A stretch of 64,000 bases of DNA from Paraburkholderia phytofirmans OLGA172 (GCF_001634365.1 NZ_CP014578.1:620001-684000), one strand, 5' to 3'; counted from the first letter of the stretch, positions 37,704 to 46,418 are shown. Notes: generated by a model not told the origin, from the letters alone. Translations and numbers: made by a program.

Positions 37704-37952
37704 ATGGAAAACACGCCTTTGCGCTATACCGATCTGCCGATCGGCGATCGGGCGGCTTTCGAACTGGTGTGCGCGCGGCACGGATTTGCGCCATCGCATT
37801 TCGACATCAGCGCCTGCCCGGATCCGGGCGATGCCGCGCACGAGCGCCTCGTCACGGTTCGGCGCGGTGGCTGGGCGCAGTCCTATCACGACCATCACGG
37901 CCAATGGGTCAGGCAGTTCGAGAGCGATCTGACCTGCCGGTTTTTCAAATAG
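37704..37952 (+). CDS. Small conserved-looking protein of unknown function
   Basis: The 82-residue protein has no recognised domain. It opens MENTPLRYTDLPIGDRAAFE and is rich in His, Cys and aromatic residues (CARHGFAPSHFDISACPDPG, GGWAQSYHDHHGQWVRQFE). No signal peptide or membrane helix is visible. The ATG at 37704 is preferred; longer frames reach back to 37635. I believe similar small proteins occur in other Burkholderia, but cannot check. Confidence 0.6.
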   Translation: MENTPLRYTDLPIGDRAAFELVCARHGFAPSHFDISACPDPGDAAHERLVTVRRGGWAQSYHDHHGQWVRQFESDLTCRFFK

Positions 37953-37964
37953 AGGCGGCTTGCT

Positions 37965-38753
37965 TCAGGCCAGCACGAGGCGCACGCCGACCAGCGTGAG
38001 CGTAGCGGCGAGCACGTTGCGCAGCAGCGCGTCCGGCGCGCGCGACGACAGATAACTGCCGATCGCGATACCCGGCAACGACCCCACCAGCAGCGACAGC
38101 AGCATCGACCAGTCGACCGAACCCAGCAGCCAATGCCCCGCGCCCGCCAGCAGCGTGAGCGGCACCGCATGCGCGATATCGGAGCCGACGATGCGCGTGG
38201 TCGGCAGCAACGGATACAGCAACAGCAACACTGTCACGCCGATGGCGCCTGCACCCACCGAGGTCAGCGAAACCAGCACGCCCAGCACCGCGCCGGTCAG
38301 CATGGTGAGCCCGAGCGTACGGCCTTGCCTGGGGGCGCGCTGACGGCGCGCGCCGAGCGCCGCGAGTTGCGGGCGGAAGATCAGCGCCACGGCCGTCACC
38401 AGCAGCGCGACGCCGAGCACGATCTGGATCAGCCGGCTCGTGCCCGGCGTGTCCATGCCGTAACGATGCAGCAGGATCAAGGTGACGGTTGCAGCCGGTA
38501 CGCTGCCGGCCGCGAGGCGCAGGGTGATCTGCCAGTCGACGGAGCCTTTCAGGCCGTGCACCAGTGTGCCGGTCGCCTTGGTGGCGGCTGCGTACAGCAG
38601 ATCGGTGCCGACCGCGGTGGCCGGATGCACGTGGAACAGCAGAACCAGGATCGGCGTCATCAGCGAGCCGCCGCCGACGCCCGTCAGTCCGACCAGAAAG
38701 CCCACGAACAGGCCGGAGACGGAGTACAGCAGATCGATGTGGGGAAGAGCCAT
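37965..38753 (-). CDS. TauE/SafE family sulfite or sulfoacetate exporter
   Basis: The 262-residue inner-membrane protein has about 8 hydrophobic helices arranged as two repeats, each beginning with a glycine-rich signature (FLVGLTGVGGGSLMTPILVL near residue 19 and GVLVSLTSVGAGAIGVTVLL near residue 160). This is the TauE/SafE (DUF81) pattern. The family exports sulfite and organosulfur compounds; the substrate here is unknown. It ends 12 bp from the stop of the convergent small protein gene. Confidence 0.9.
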   Translation of the reverse strand: MALPHIDLLYSVSGLFVGFLVGLTGVGGGSLMTPILVLLFHVHPATAVGTDLLYAAATKATGTLVHGLKGSVDWQITLRLAAGSVPAATVTLILLHRYGMDTPGTSRLIQIVLGVALLVTAVALIFRPQLAALGARRQRAPRQGRTLGLTMLTGAVLGVLVSLTSVGAGAIGVTVLLLLYPLLPTTRIVGSDIAHAVPLTLLAGAGHWLLGSVDWSMLLSLLVGSLPGIAIGSYLSSRAPDALLRNVLAATLTLVGVRLVLA

Positions 38754-38798
38754 TGAGCAGACCGCTGAGGGTCGGGTGGGTTGGACAGGTTAGGTGGC

Positions 38799-38820
38799 AA
38801 GGCCGGCGCGCGCCGGCCTT
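38799..38820. terminator. Palindromic hairpin downstream of the LysE-type gene
   Basis: A perfect 22-bp palindrome (aaggccggcgc and its reverse complement) lies between two minus-strand genes. On the minus strand it follows the LysE-type gene, which ends at 38943. It would fold into a very stable stem; the T tract is only two bases, so termination is likely but unproven. Confidence 0.5.
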
Positions 38821-38942
38821 CGAGCGTTGGCGAATGTCGGCGACGGGCCCGCGGCGGCACGGCGAAAGCCGCTATTGTCGCAAAACTGCCGCGCTTGCGT
38901 ATGATGCGCTGCGACGGGTCCCGCTGCGCCGACAAACCTCAC

Positions 38943-39593
38943 TCAAAGCGCGCGGCGAATCTCGACCATGCCGAAGGCCGCCAGCGTGAATCCGACGATC
39001 CGGTCGATCGCCACGCGCAGCTTGCTGCCGATCGCATGACGCGCGAGCGACACTGCCGTCACGAGAAAACACCACCACGCGATCGAACCGCAAAACACGC
39101 CGCCTACCGTCGTGAGCGCGATGCTCGATGAAAACGCCCCACGCGGTGCGAGCGTCGTGAACAGCGCGGCGAACATGATGACGGTTTGCGGATTGGTCAG
39201 CGTGAGCAACAACGAACTCGCGTATGCGCGCAGCGCACCGGCGCGGCCCACCGGCGCGAGCTTGCCGTCGCTGCTGCCATTCCCGTTGTTGGCCGCATCG
39301 GCGGGCGCTTTTTGCAGCAAGGCACGCACGCCGAGATAAAGCAGGAACAGACCGGCAAGCAGATGCAAGGGCCGGTCATAGGCGAGCATGAACTGCGAAA
39401 TGCCGACAAGGCCGAGTGCCGCGATCAGACCGTAAACCGCATCGCCGGTCGCAATGCCGAAACCGATTGCGAGCCCCGCGCGCGGGCCGCCCGTCAGCGT
39501 GCGGCGAATGCAGAGCATGCCCATCGGGCCGACCGGCGCGGCAATCGCGAGGCCGACACCCGCGGAGGTGGCGAAGAGACTGGCGGTGGACAT
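38943..39593 (-). CDS. LysE/RhtB family amino acid exporter
   Basis: The 216-residue inner-membrane protein has six hydrophobic segments. FATSAGVGLAIAAPVGPMGM then LCIRRTLTGGPRAGLAIGFG is the LysE/RhtB N-terminal signature, and LLLTLTNPQTVIMFAALFTT carries the conserved NP motif. It exports amino acids or derivatives by proton exchange; the specific substrate is unknown. A LysR regulator gene lies divergently 364 bp away, but its own downstream neighbours are more likely targets. Confidence 0.9.
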   Translation of the reverse strand: MSTASLFATSAGVGLAIAAPVGPMGMLCIRRTLTGGPRAGLAIGFGIATGDAVYGLIAALGLVGISQFMLAYDRPLHLLAGLFLLYLGVRALLQKAPADAANNGNGSSDGKLAPVGRAGALRAYASSLLLTLTNPQTVIMFAALFTTLAPRGAFSSSIALTTVGGVFCGSIAWWCFLVTAVSLARHAIGSKLRVAIDRIVGFTLAAFGMVEIRRAL

Positions 39594-39957
39594 GGGAAAG
39601 CCTTTATGCGTTGTTCTGCTGAATGGTTAGTCGCGCGCGTTGCGCTTCTCGTGTACGGGCAGGGGGCAGGCCGGCGCGCCTCCAAGCATAGCCAGACCGA
39701 AAATCCCGAGCAAGGCTGCGGGGATCAAGCAGCGCGAACCCGCCCCGCATCACGCTACGTCATTCTGGACACGATCGACCCTCGCGCACCCGCCCCGCGT
39801 CAACCTGCGCAGTTTGACACACGATCAGCGCTCGCAACCCGGCGCGCAATCGACGACGCCAACCGGCGCGCCGGCCATGGATACCCTGGGATGGACTTGG
39901 CTGCCGCCTTCCTCGGGCATAATTTTCACACTTCAAACACCCGGAGCAGGCCCGTTC
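39594..39957. other. Divergent intergenic region between the LysE-type and LysR genes
   Basis: The 364 bp hold promoters for the two divergent genes. No credible coding sequence, repeat or hairpin was recognised. A long open frame upstream of the LysR ATG is treated as noncoding because the winged-helix domain begins at 39958. Confidence 0.4.
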
Positions 39958-40851
39958 ATGTGGCAAATCGATCAGGTGACGCTGCGCTTGTTCATCGCCG
40001 TCTGCGAGGAAGGCACGATCGCGCGAGCGGCTGAACGCGAGTTCATCGCGCCATCCGCGGTCAGCAAGCGGCTCGCCGATCTCGAGGCGCTGGTCGACGT
40101 CGCGCTGCTCTCGCGCAGCCAGCGCGGCGTGCGCGCGACCGCCGCCGGCGAGGCGCTGCTCAAGCACGCGCGGCACATCATGCGCGGCCACGAACGGTTG
40201 CAGGCGGAACTCAGCGAATACGCGGCCGGCGCACGCGGCCATGTACGGGTGCTGGCGAATGTGTCGTCGATGGTCGAGTTTCTGCCCGAGGCGCTGTCGG
40301 GGTTTCTGAAGGCCAATCCGCAGATTCGTATCGATGTCGAAGAGCGCGTCAGCACCGAGATCGTGCGCGGTCTGGAAGAGGGGGTGGCCGATCTCGGCAT
40401 CTGCCGCGATGTGGTGCCGATGGGCAGTCTCGATGTGCTGCAATATCGCTCCGATCATCTCGCGCTGATCGTGCCGCGCGATCATCCGCTGGCCGGCGAG
40501 GCCGCGATTGGCTTTGAGCAATCCCTCGCGTTCGATCATCTCGGGCTTGCCTCGAACGCGTCGGTGAACGCGCTGATGCAGCGTATCGCGGTGGAAAAAG
40601 GCCGCGAACTCAACTATCGAACCTATGTATCGACCTTCGACGCCGCCTATCGTTTTATCCAGACGGGTCTTGCCGTCGCGATCCTGCCGGGCGAGGCGCT
40701 GCCCAGGCATGCCGCCGATGAATACGGCATCGTCGCCGTGCCGTTGCGCGAAGCGTGGGCAGAGCGGCGTTTCGTGATCTGCATGCGCGACCGCAATGCG
40801 CTGACGCTGACGGCGTCGCATTTACTCGACCATCTGTTGCGCTCGGTCTGA
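39958..40851 (+). CDS. LysR family transcriptional regulator
   Basis: The 297-residue regulator has an N-terminal winged helix (LRLFIAVCEEGTIARAAERE, APSAVSKRLADLEALVDVAL) and a LysR effector domain (GHVRVLANVSSMVEFLPEAL, VADLGICRDVV). The ATG at 39958 (MWQIDQV) is chosen because it places the helix-turn-helix at the usual position near residues 18-40. It is followed in the same direction by genes for a lyase, CoA transferase and transporter, and probably regulates them in response to their substrate. Confidence 0.93.
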   Translation: MWQIDQVTLRLFIAVCEEGTIARAAEREFIAPSAVSKRLADLEALVDVALLSRSQRGVRATAAGEALLKHARHIMRGHERLQAELSEYAAGARGHVRVLANVSSMVEFLPEALSGFLKANPQIRIDVEERVSTEIVRGLEEGVADLGICRDVVPMGSLDVLQYRSDHLALIVPRDHPLAGEAAIGFEQSLAFDHLGLASNASVNALMQRIAVEKGRELNYRTYVSTFDAAYRFIQTGLAVAILPGEALPRHAADEYGIVAVPLREAWAERRFVICMRDRNALTLTASHLLDHLLRSV

Positions 40852-40870
40852 GCGCAGCCCGGCCCCCTCT

Positions 40871-40893
40871 GAAAAGCCCTTAAGGGTTTTCCC
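40871..40893 (+). terminator. Possible weak terminator after the LysR gene
   Basis: The sequence aaaagcccttaagggtttt is a near-palindrome with one unpaired G. The short stem and the loop-less centre make termination uncertain. Confidence 0.3.
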
Positions 40894-41059
40894 TCGGCGG
40901 CGGCGCACGCCCGTCCCGCTTGCCTGCGCCGCCATCGCGAGCGGCGATGGAGTGCGTCGTCAACGCAGACTTTGCCGTGGGGCCGCGGGCGGGCACGCTG
41001 TCACTCAGTTGCTTCATTCCCTGCACGCCACGCAAGATTCAAGAACGGGATTCCAGATC

Positions 41060-42037
41060 ATGAGTGACACCCAGACGCGCGTCGTCGTGACCGAAGTCGG
41101 CATGCGCGACGGCCTGCAAAGCATCGTCCGCACGATGCCCACCGAGTTCAAACGGCGCTGGATCGACGCTGCGTACGCCGCCGGCGTGCGCCATATGGAA
41201 GTCGCGTCGTTCGTGCCGGCGAAGCTGCTGCCGCAAATGGCCGACGCCGAGGAAGTGATCGCCCACGCGCTCAGCTACGACGATTTAATCGTGACGGCGT
41301 TGGTGCCGAACCTGAAAGGCGCGCAACGTGCGCTCGAGTCCGGCGTGCATCGGATCGTCGCGCCGATTTCGGTGAGCACGGCGCATAGCCTTGCCAATGT
41401 TCGCAAGACGCCCGTCGAGATGATCGAGTCATTTGCCGCGATGCGCGAGCTGATCGATAGCACGGCTAGCGCGAACGCGCGGCGCGTGGAATTGATCGCC
41501 GGATTGTCGACCGTGTTCGGCTGCACGCTGCAAGGCGCGGTGCCTTACGCCGATATCGCCGCGACTGCACGCGCCGCGTTGCAGGCGGGCGCCGATGTCA
41601 TCGCACTCGGCGACACCACCGGTGAAGCGACGCCGCGCCAGGTCGGCGAAATCATCGAACTGGTGCGAGAGGTCGCGGGAAGCAAGCTGCGCTCGCTGCA
41701 TTTCCACGACACGCGCGGCCTGGGCCTCGCGAATACGCTGATCGCGCTGCAGCACGGCATCCGCGAATTCGACGCGTCGCTGGCCGGTATCGGCGGCTGT
41801 CCGCATGCGCCGGGCGCGACCGGCAACGTGAACACCGAAGACCTCGTGTTCATGCTCGACAGCATGGGTTACGACACCGGCATCGACCTCGCCAGACTCA
41901 TCGCGTCGCGCGACGTCCTCGCCGACGCGCTGCCCGGCGAGCCGCTGTACGGCTATCTGGCGCGCGCCGGTTTGCCGAAACAGTTCAGTACCGCTGCTCA
42001 ATGTTTTGAACCTTCCGAATCACAGGTGCTGCAATGA
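41060..42037 (+). CDS. Hydroxymethylglutaryl-CoA lyase family protein
   Basis: The 325-residue TIM-barrel enzyme belongs to the HMGL/DRE-TIM group. VVTEVGMRDGLQSI holds the substrate-binding Arg-Asp, EVASFVPAKLLPQMAD, LSTVFGCTLQGAV and DTTGEATPRQVGEII are conserved, and FDASLAGIGGCPHAPGATGN with TEDLVFML is the HMG-CoA lyase signature with the catalytic Cys. It cleaves HMG-CoA, or a similar acyl-CoA such as citramalyl-CoA, to acetyl-CoA and a keto product. Its stop overlaps the CoA-transferase start (ATGA). Confidence 0.92.
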   Translation: MSDTQTRVVVTEVGMRDGLQSIVRTMPTEFKRRWIDAAYAAGVRHMEVASFVPAKLLPQMADAEEVIAHALSYDDLIVTALVPNLKGAQRALESGVHRIVAPISVSTAHSLANVRKTPVEMIESFAAMRELIDSTASANARRVELIAGLSTVFGCTLQGAVPYADIAATARAALQAGADVIALGDTTGEATPRQVGEIIELVREVAGSKLRSLHFHDTRGLGLANTLIALQHGIREFDASLAGIGGCPHAPGATGNVNTEDLVFMLDSMGYDTGIDLARLIASRDVLADALPGEPLYGYLARAGLPKQFSTAAQCFEPSESQVLQ

Positions 42038-43290
42038 CCCCAGTTGCTTCTACGTCTGCCTCTTCTGCTTCTTCCGCACCTGCTTCTTCGACGGAACCGC
42101 AGGGCGCGTTGCCGCTTGCGGGCATTCGCGTGGTCGAGTTGTCGCATATGGTGATGGGGCCGACCTGCGGGATGATCCTTGGCGACCTCGGCGCCGAAGT
42201 CATCAAGGTCGAGCCGCCGCGCGGCGATGGTACACGTCGTTTGCTCGGCACCGGTGCGGGTTTTTTTCGCACCTTCAATCGCAACAAGAAGAGTGTCGCG
42301 CTCGACCTCGATAGCCAAGCGGGACTGGCCGCGCTGCACAAGCTGGTCGATACCGCGGACGTATTCGTCGAGAACTTCAAACCGGGCCGCATGGCGAGCC
42401 TGGGCCTCGATTACGCGTCGCTGCGCGAACGCAATCCCAGGCTGATCTACGTCTCGCACAAAGGCTTTCTGAACGGTCCGTACGAACACCGTCTCGCTCT
42501 GGACGAAGTCGTGCAGATGATGGCCGGCCTCGCCTACATGACCGGACCGGTAGGCCGTCCGCTGCGTGCGGGCAGTTCGGTCAACGACATCATGGGGGGC
42601 ATGTTCGGCGCGATCGGCGTGCTTGCCGCCTTGCACGAACGGCATGCGAGCGGACGCGGCAAGGAAGTGCAGAGCGCGCTGTTCGAAAACTGCGTGCTGC
42701 TTTCGGCGCAACACATGCAGCAGTTCGCCGCGACCGGCGTGCCCGCTGCGCCGATGCCCGAGCGCATCAGCGCATGGGCCGTCTACGACGTGTTCAGGCT
42801 GGCCAACGACGAGCAGATGTTTATCGCCGCGACCGGCGACGGCCAGTGGCGCGCGCTGTGCGCGATTCTCGGCCGTGCCGACCTGCTGGCCGATCCGCGC
42901 CTCGCGACCAACAACGACCGCGTACTGGCGCGCGAATGGTTGCTGAAGACGCTTGGCGAAACCTTGAGTGGCTTCGAAGGCGCGGCGCTCGTGCCGTTGT
43001 TTGAGCGCGATCACATTCCGTTCGCGTCGATCACGAAACCCGAAGACCTGTTCGACGATCCGCATCTGAATGAGAGCGGCGGCCTTGCGCGACTGACGCT
43101 CGATGACGGAAGCGAAACCGCGATGCCCTTGCTGCCGATTTCGATGGATGGCGCGCGTTTGCAACCGCGCCAGCCGATCGCAAAGATCGGCGAGCACACC
43201 GCCGACGTGCTGCGTGGGTTGGGTTATGACGACGCGCAGATTGTGGCGCTGGGTGGCGGCGTGGCGCAGGCGCCGCGAGACGCTGCGTGA
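42034..43290 (+). CDS. CaiB/BaiF (class III) CoA transferase
   Basis: The 418-residue enzyme moves CoA between carboxylic acids. GIRVVELSHMVMGPTCGMIL and GDLGAEVIKVEPPRGDGTRR are the N-terminal signatures; the catalytic Asp is in LALDEVVQMMAGLAYMTG by position. NKKSVALDLDSQAGLAALHK and VFVENFKPGRMASLGLDY are also conserved. Overlap with the lyase gene suggests that it activates the lyase's substrate, for example 3-hydroxy-3-methylglutarate, to its CoA ester using succinyl-CoA. Confidence 0.92.
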   Translation: MTPVASTSASSASSAPASSTEPQGALPLAGIRVVELSHMVMGPTCGMILGDLGAEVIKVEPPRGDGTRRLLGTGAGFFRTFNRNKKSVALDLDSQAGLAALHKLVDTADVFVENFKPGRMASLGLDYASLRERNPRLIYVSHKGFLNGPYEHRLALDEVVQMMAGLAYMTGPVGRPLRAGSSVNDIMGGMFGAIGVLAALHERHASGRGKEVQSALFENCVLLSAQHMQQFAATGVPAAPMPERISAWAVYDVFRLANDEQMFIAATGDGQWRALCAILGRADLLADPRLATNNDRVLAREWLLKTLGETLSGFEGAALVPLFERDHIPFASITKPEDLFDDPHLNESGGLARLTLDDGSETAMPLLPISMDGARLQPRQPIAKIGEHTADVLRGLGYDDAQIVALGGGVAQAPRDAA

Positions 43291-43369
43291 GCGGAGCGGT
43301 GAGTTCGATGCGTCAAACGTAGTCAATCAATCTCATCCGGCGTCAGACCGGAACTCATGGAGACAGACG

Positions 43370-44854
43370 ATGAAATCGTCGAATCAAGCGGTGTATGCGA
43401 CAGCGGTCGGCGATGCCGGCGCGCTGGGTGGTTTGCCCTCAGGCACCGGCGCATCCGCGGGTGGCCGCGCTGAAGAGATCGCGCTGGAGGGCGCGCGCAT
43501 TTCTGCGCGGCTCGACCGCTTGCCCGCCACGCGTTCCATCTGGCACCTGGTGATGCTGCTGAGCCTCGGCCTCTTCTTCGAACTGTACGACCTGATGTTC
43601 TCCGGCTATATCGCGCCGGGTCTCGTGCGCAGCGGCATTCTCACCGCGACGACGCATGGTCTGTTCGGCACCAGCGGCGTGGCGAGTTTCATCGCGGCGT
43701 TGTTCGCGGGGCTGTTCATCGGTACGGCGGCATGCGGTTTTCTTGCCGACCGCTTCGGCCGGCGTGCGATCTTCACATGGTCGCTGCTGTGGTACACCGC
43801 GGCCAACATCATCATGGCGTTCCAGGACACGGCGCTCGGGCTCAATCTCTGGCGCTTCATCGCGGGAATCGGCATTGGCGTGGAGATTGTGACGATTGGC
43901 ACGTACATCTCCGAACTCGTGCCGAAGCATGTGCGCGGCCGCGCGTCGGCCTTTTCACAAGCGGTCGGTTTTTGTGCGGTACCGATCGTCGCGTTTCTAT
44001 CGTATTTGCTGGTGCCGCACCGTTACTTCGGCCTCGACGGCTGGCGTCTGGTCGTCCTGACCGGCGTAGTGGGCGCAATCGTGGTGTGGTGGATTCGTCT
44101 GCGTTTGCCGGAGAGCCCACGCTGGCTTGCACAGAAAGGCCGCATCGAGGAAGCCGACGCGGTGATGAAGCGACTCGAAGCGCGCGTCGAACGGGAATAT
44201 GGACGGCCTTTGCCGGAGCCGGCCTTACCTGAACCGGTGCGCGCACGTGCGGCGTTTCGCGATCTGCTGGTGCCGCCGTATCGCAAGCGCACGCTGATGC
44301 TGATCATTTTCCACGTGTTCCAGACGATGGGATATTACGGCTTCGCGAACTGGATTCCGACGTTGCTGATCAGGCAGGGTATTACGGTCACGACGAGTTT
44401 GATGTACGCGAGCATCATTGCGATTGCAGCGCCGCTTGGACCGTTGTTGGGGATGCTGATTGCCGACCGCTTCGAGCGTAAGACGGTGATCATCTGCATG
44501 GCGGCGGTGAACGTGGTGTGTGGGCTGCTGTTCAGCCAGGCGCGGGAGACGGTGTTGCTGGTGAGTTTGGGCGTGTGCCTGGTGCTGGCGGGCAACATTA
44601 TTTCCTATAGCTATCACGCATATCAGGCGGAGCTGTTTCCGACCAGTATTCGGGCTAGGGCAGTGGGATTTGTTTATTCGTGGAGCCGGATTTCGGCGAT
44701 GTTTTCCGCGTTTGTGATTGCGGGATGCTTGAACCGCTTTGGCGTGAACGGAGTGTTTGTGTTTATTTCAGGCGCGATGGTGATCGTCATGCTGGCCATC
44801 GGGACGCTTGGGCCGAAGACGCGGGATGTCGCGTTGGAGGATATTTCGAGGTAA
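43370..44854 (+). CDS. MFS metabolite:proton symporter
   Basis: The 494-residue inner-membrane transporter has a hydrophilic N-terminus of about 55 residues and 12 helices. FLADRFGRRAIFTWSL is motif A, TIGTYISELVPKHVRGRASA matches the sugar/metabolite porter motif after helix 5, and LRLPESPRWLAQKGRIEEAD is the PESPRWL motif of the family. It lies 79 bp after the CoA-transferase gene in the same direction and probably imports the acid used by the lyase/transferase pair. The ATG at 43370 has a weak site, GGAGAC. Confidence 0.9.
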   Translation: MKSSNQAVYATAVGDAGALGGLPSGTGASAGGRAEEIALEGARISARLDRLPATRSIWHLVMLLSLGLFFELYDLMFSGYIAPGLVRSGILTATTHGLFGTSGVASFIAALFAGLFIGTAACGFLADRFGRRAIFTWSLLWYTAANIIMAFQDTALGLNLWRFIAGIGIGVEIVTIGTYISELVPKHVRGRASAFSQAVGFCAVPIVAFLSYLLVPHRYFGLDGWRLVVLTGVVGAIVVWWIRLRLPESPRWLAQKGRIEEADAVMKRLEARVEREYGRPLPEPALPEPVRARAAFRDLLVPPYRKRTLMLIIFHVFQTMGYYGFANWIPTLLIRQGITVTTSLMYASIIAIAAPLGPLLGMLIADRFERKTVIICMAAVNVVCGLLFSQARETVLLVSLGVCLVLAGNIISYSYHAYQAELFPTSIRARAVGFVYSWSRISAMFSAFVIAGCLNRFGVNGVFVFISGAMVIVMLAIGTLGPKTRDVALEDISR

Positions 44855-44894
44855 TGGGTGGGTGACGCCCGCCTGGCGGGGCGGGCTTACTCGC

Positions 44895-45035
44895 TTAGTG
44901 CTTCTTTTGTGTCGCCGATGTGCTCGGTGCTACGCGGATCGGCGGCGCGCCGGATGGCGAAGTGGCCGGTTTTAGTTTCTTCTCCTGTTTCGGTTTCTTC
45001 GCTTCGCGGTTACTGCGTACTTGACCTTTTGCCAT
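44895..45035 (-). CDS. Small basic protein, 46 residues
   Basis: A short frame reads MAKGQVRSNREAKKPK, then a Lys-rich stretch and a Pro/Ser/Thr tail (PPIRVAPSTSATQKKH). It carries about 11 Lys and 3 Arg and no hydrophobic segment, so nucleic-acid or ribosome binding is conceivable. GGGGGG lies 6-7 bases upstream of the ATG on the minus strand. I recall small proteins starting MAKGQ-RSNRE in Burkholderia. It converges with the MFS gene. Confidence 0.65.
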   Translation of the reverse strand: MAKGQVRSNREAKKPKQEKKLKPATSPSGAPPIRVAPSTSATQKKH

Positions 45036-45154
45036 GATGGACCCCCCAGTTGGCGTTGTCGCTCCGTAAGGGAGCAGTGGAGTAGTGTGCGCTGATTTTG
45101 GGGTTTAGGGGTGGGTTTTCGGTTTTTGCCTTCTTGGCGCCTTCGTCTGGTTGC

Positions 45155-45709
45155 CTATGGCGTGGTACCACCGCAAGGACTCTCGCAACCGGTCGGCCCG
45201 CATGCAGGCTCGAATTCAACTTCTATCTGATTGCGCTCGCCCAAGGGCACGGGCGAAGTGGCACGCCAGATCTTGGTATCGATGTTGATACGCTACGGAG
45301 CTACTCCCAGACTCTGGAGATATCCACTCACGGACTCTGCACGACGGCGGGCAACTACCGAAGCATCACGGTCGCGCTCGTCCGCGAAGCCGTAGGTAGC
45401 AACTGGCCCCTCCCTGACGGCACTATCGCGAACGGTTGCCAGCAGGTACGCTAGTTTTAGCCGATCAACGTTTGAAAGCGTAGTTACGGGACGTGCCATC
45501 TTGCCGCCGTACTGCAAGGCGAAACTGCATGCGTTAGCGTGACTCGCAAAAGAGACGCCGATAACGCTAGTCAGTGCAAATGACGTATCAAGCAATATTG
45601 TCCGCATTCTTGAGAGCCATTGCGGGCTCGTTTTCTGCAAGGCGCTTACCAAGAAGTTGTCCAAACATAGCGCCACGAATGCAAGAGTAATCTCAATGGC
45701 TTGCATCAT
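45155..45709 (-). pseudogene. OmpA-like periplasmic protein gene interrupted by an in-frame TAG
   Basis: The frame runs from an ATG near 45709 (an internal ATG at 45607 begins a clean signal peptide, MRTILLDTSFALTSVIGVSF) into an OmpA-like domain (YLLATVRDSAVREGPVATYG, then ADERDRDASVVARRRAESVS). It meets TAG at 45293-45295. The same frame continues with RINIDTKIWRATSPVPLGER and IEVEFEPACGPTG to a stop at 45155. The part after the TAG aligns with the end of the intact paralogue at 49076-49510, so the TAG is a nonsense mutation, not the natural end. Confidence 0.75.
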
Positions 45710-45761
45710 AGTCCCCGGAGCCAAACAAGCGACTGTCGGCGAGGCACCTTCGTCGCTCGCG

Positions 45762-45787
45762 TAAAGAAAGCCCCGCCGAAGCGGGGC
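45762..45787 (-). terminator. Terminator belonging to the LprI-like gene before IS66 insertion
   Basis: On the minus strand a 7-bp stem (gccccgc/gcggggc) with a TTCG loop is followed by a T-rich run. It lies just after the original stop codon of the LprI-like gene (45797-45799), from which it is now separated by the IS66 element. Confidence 0.7.
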
Positions 45788-45817
45788 GGACATTGCTCAA
45801 TCGTCCTGACTGGGATT

Positions 45818-45825
45818 GGTTAATT
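45818..45825. repeat. Left 8-bp target-site duplication of IS66
   Basis: The sequence ggttaatt immediately precedes the left end of the element and is repeated exactly at 48440-48447 after its right end. IS66 elements make 8-bp duplications. Confidence 0.95.
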
Positions 45826-45874
45826 GTAAGCGATCCATCTTCGGCGTCTACCAACTGACGCTCTGAGCGAGGAG

Positions 45875-45911
45875 CATAGGTGTCCACCTAACATTGAGGT
45901 GGACACCTATG
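45875..45911 (+). promoter_or_regulatory. Perfect 15-bp hairpin covering the tnpA ribosome site and start codon
   Basis: The arm cataggtgtccacct (45875-45889) pairs exactly with 45897-45911 around a 7-base loop. The 3' arm contains the ribosome site AGGTGG (45897-45902) and the tnpA ATG (45909-45911). A transcript that includes both arms would hide its own start site; one starting inside the hairpin would not. Confidence 0.75.
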
Positions 45912-46418
45912 GCTGACAATAATCCTGAGTTGAGAGTCGTGTTCCAGAGCCGCGATGGGCGCAGGCGCTACGACGAAAAAGGAAAGCGCGCGCTCATCGA
46001 GGCAGCCTTGCAGCCCGGCGTATCCGTTGCCCGTGTTGCGCAGGAGCACGGGCTTAACGCAAATCTGCTGCGCAAGTGGATCACCAAGTACCTGATGGCG
46101 CGCGAGAAGGCACTCACGCAGGCGCCGCAGGATAGCGGCGCCGACGAACCGCATGGACTGAGTGCTGGGCAAGTCATCGACAGTGTACCGGTTGAGATTG
46201 TCAATTCGCAGAGGCACCCGGTGACAGAGCAACCTCCCGGCGCCTTTGTGCCGGTCATGCCGGCGCCGTTGCCAATGGCACCAGCGTTGGCGATGACGCT
46301 CTCGTTACACGTGCGCCTGTCCAACGGCGTTGAGTTCGACCTCGGCAAGGCAAGCATTGATGAGTTGACCACCGTCGTACAGATGCTGGGGAGGCTGCCA
46401 TGTTCCGGTTCGACGTAA
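45909..46418 (+). CDS. tnpA: IS66 accessory protein TnpA
   Basis: The 169-residue protein has an N-terminal helix-turn-helix of the IS3/IS66 Orf1 type (YDEKGKRALIEAALQPGVSV, VAQEHGLNANLLRKWITKYL), a variable proline-rich middle, and a short C-terminal domain (VEFDLGKASIDELTTVVQML). IS66 TnpA is needed for transposition together with TnpB and TnpC and probably binds the ends. The ATG at 45909 lies inside a hairpin. Its 3' end overlaps tnpB by 19 bases. Confidence 0.93.
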   Translation: MADNNPELRVVFQSRDGRRRYDEKGKRALIEAALQPGVSVARVAQEHGLNANLLRKWITKYLMAREKALTQAPQDSGADEPHGLSAGQVIDSVPVEIVNSQRHPVTEQPPGAFVPVMPAPLPMAPALAMTLSLHVRLSNGVEFDLGKASIDELTTVVQMLGRLPCSGST

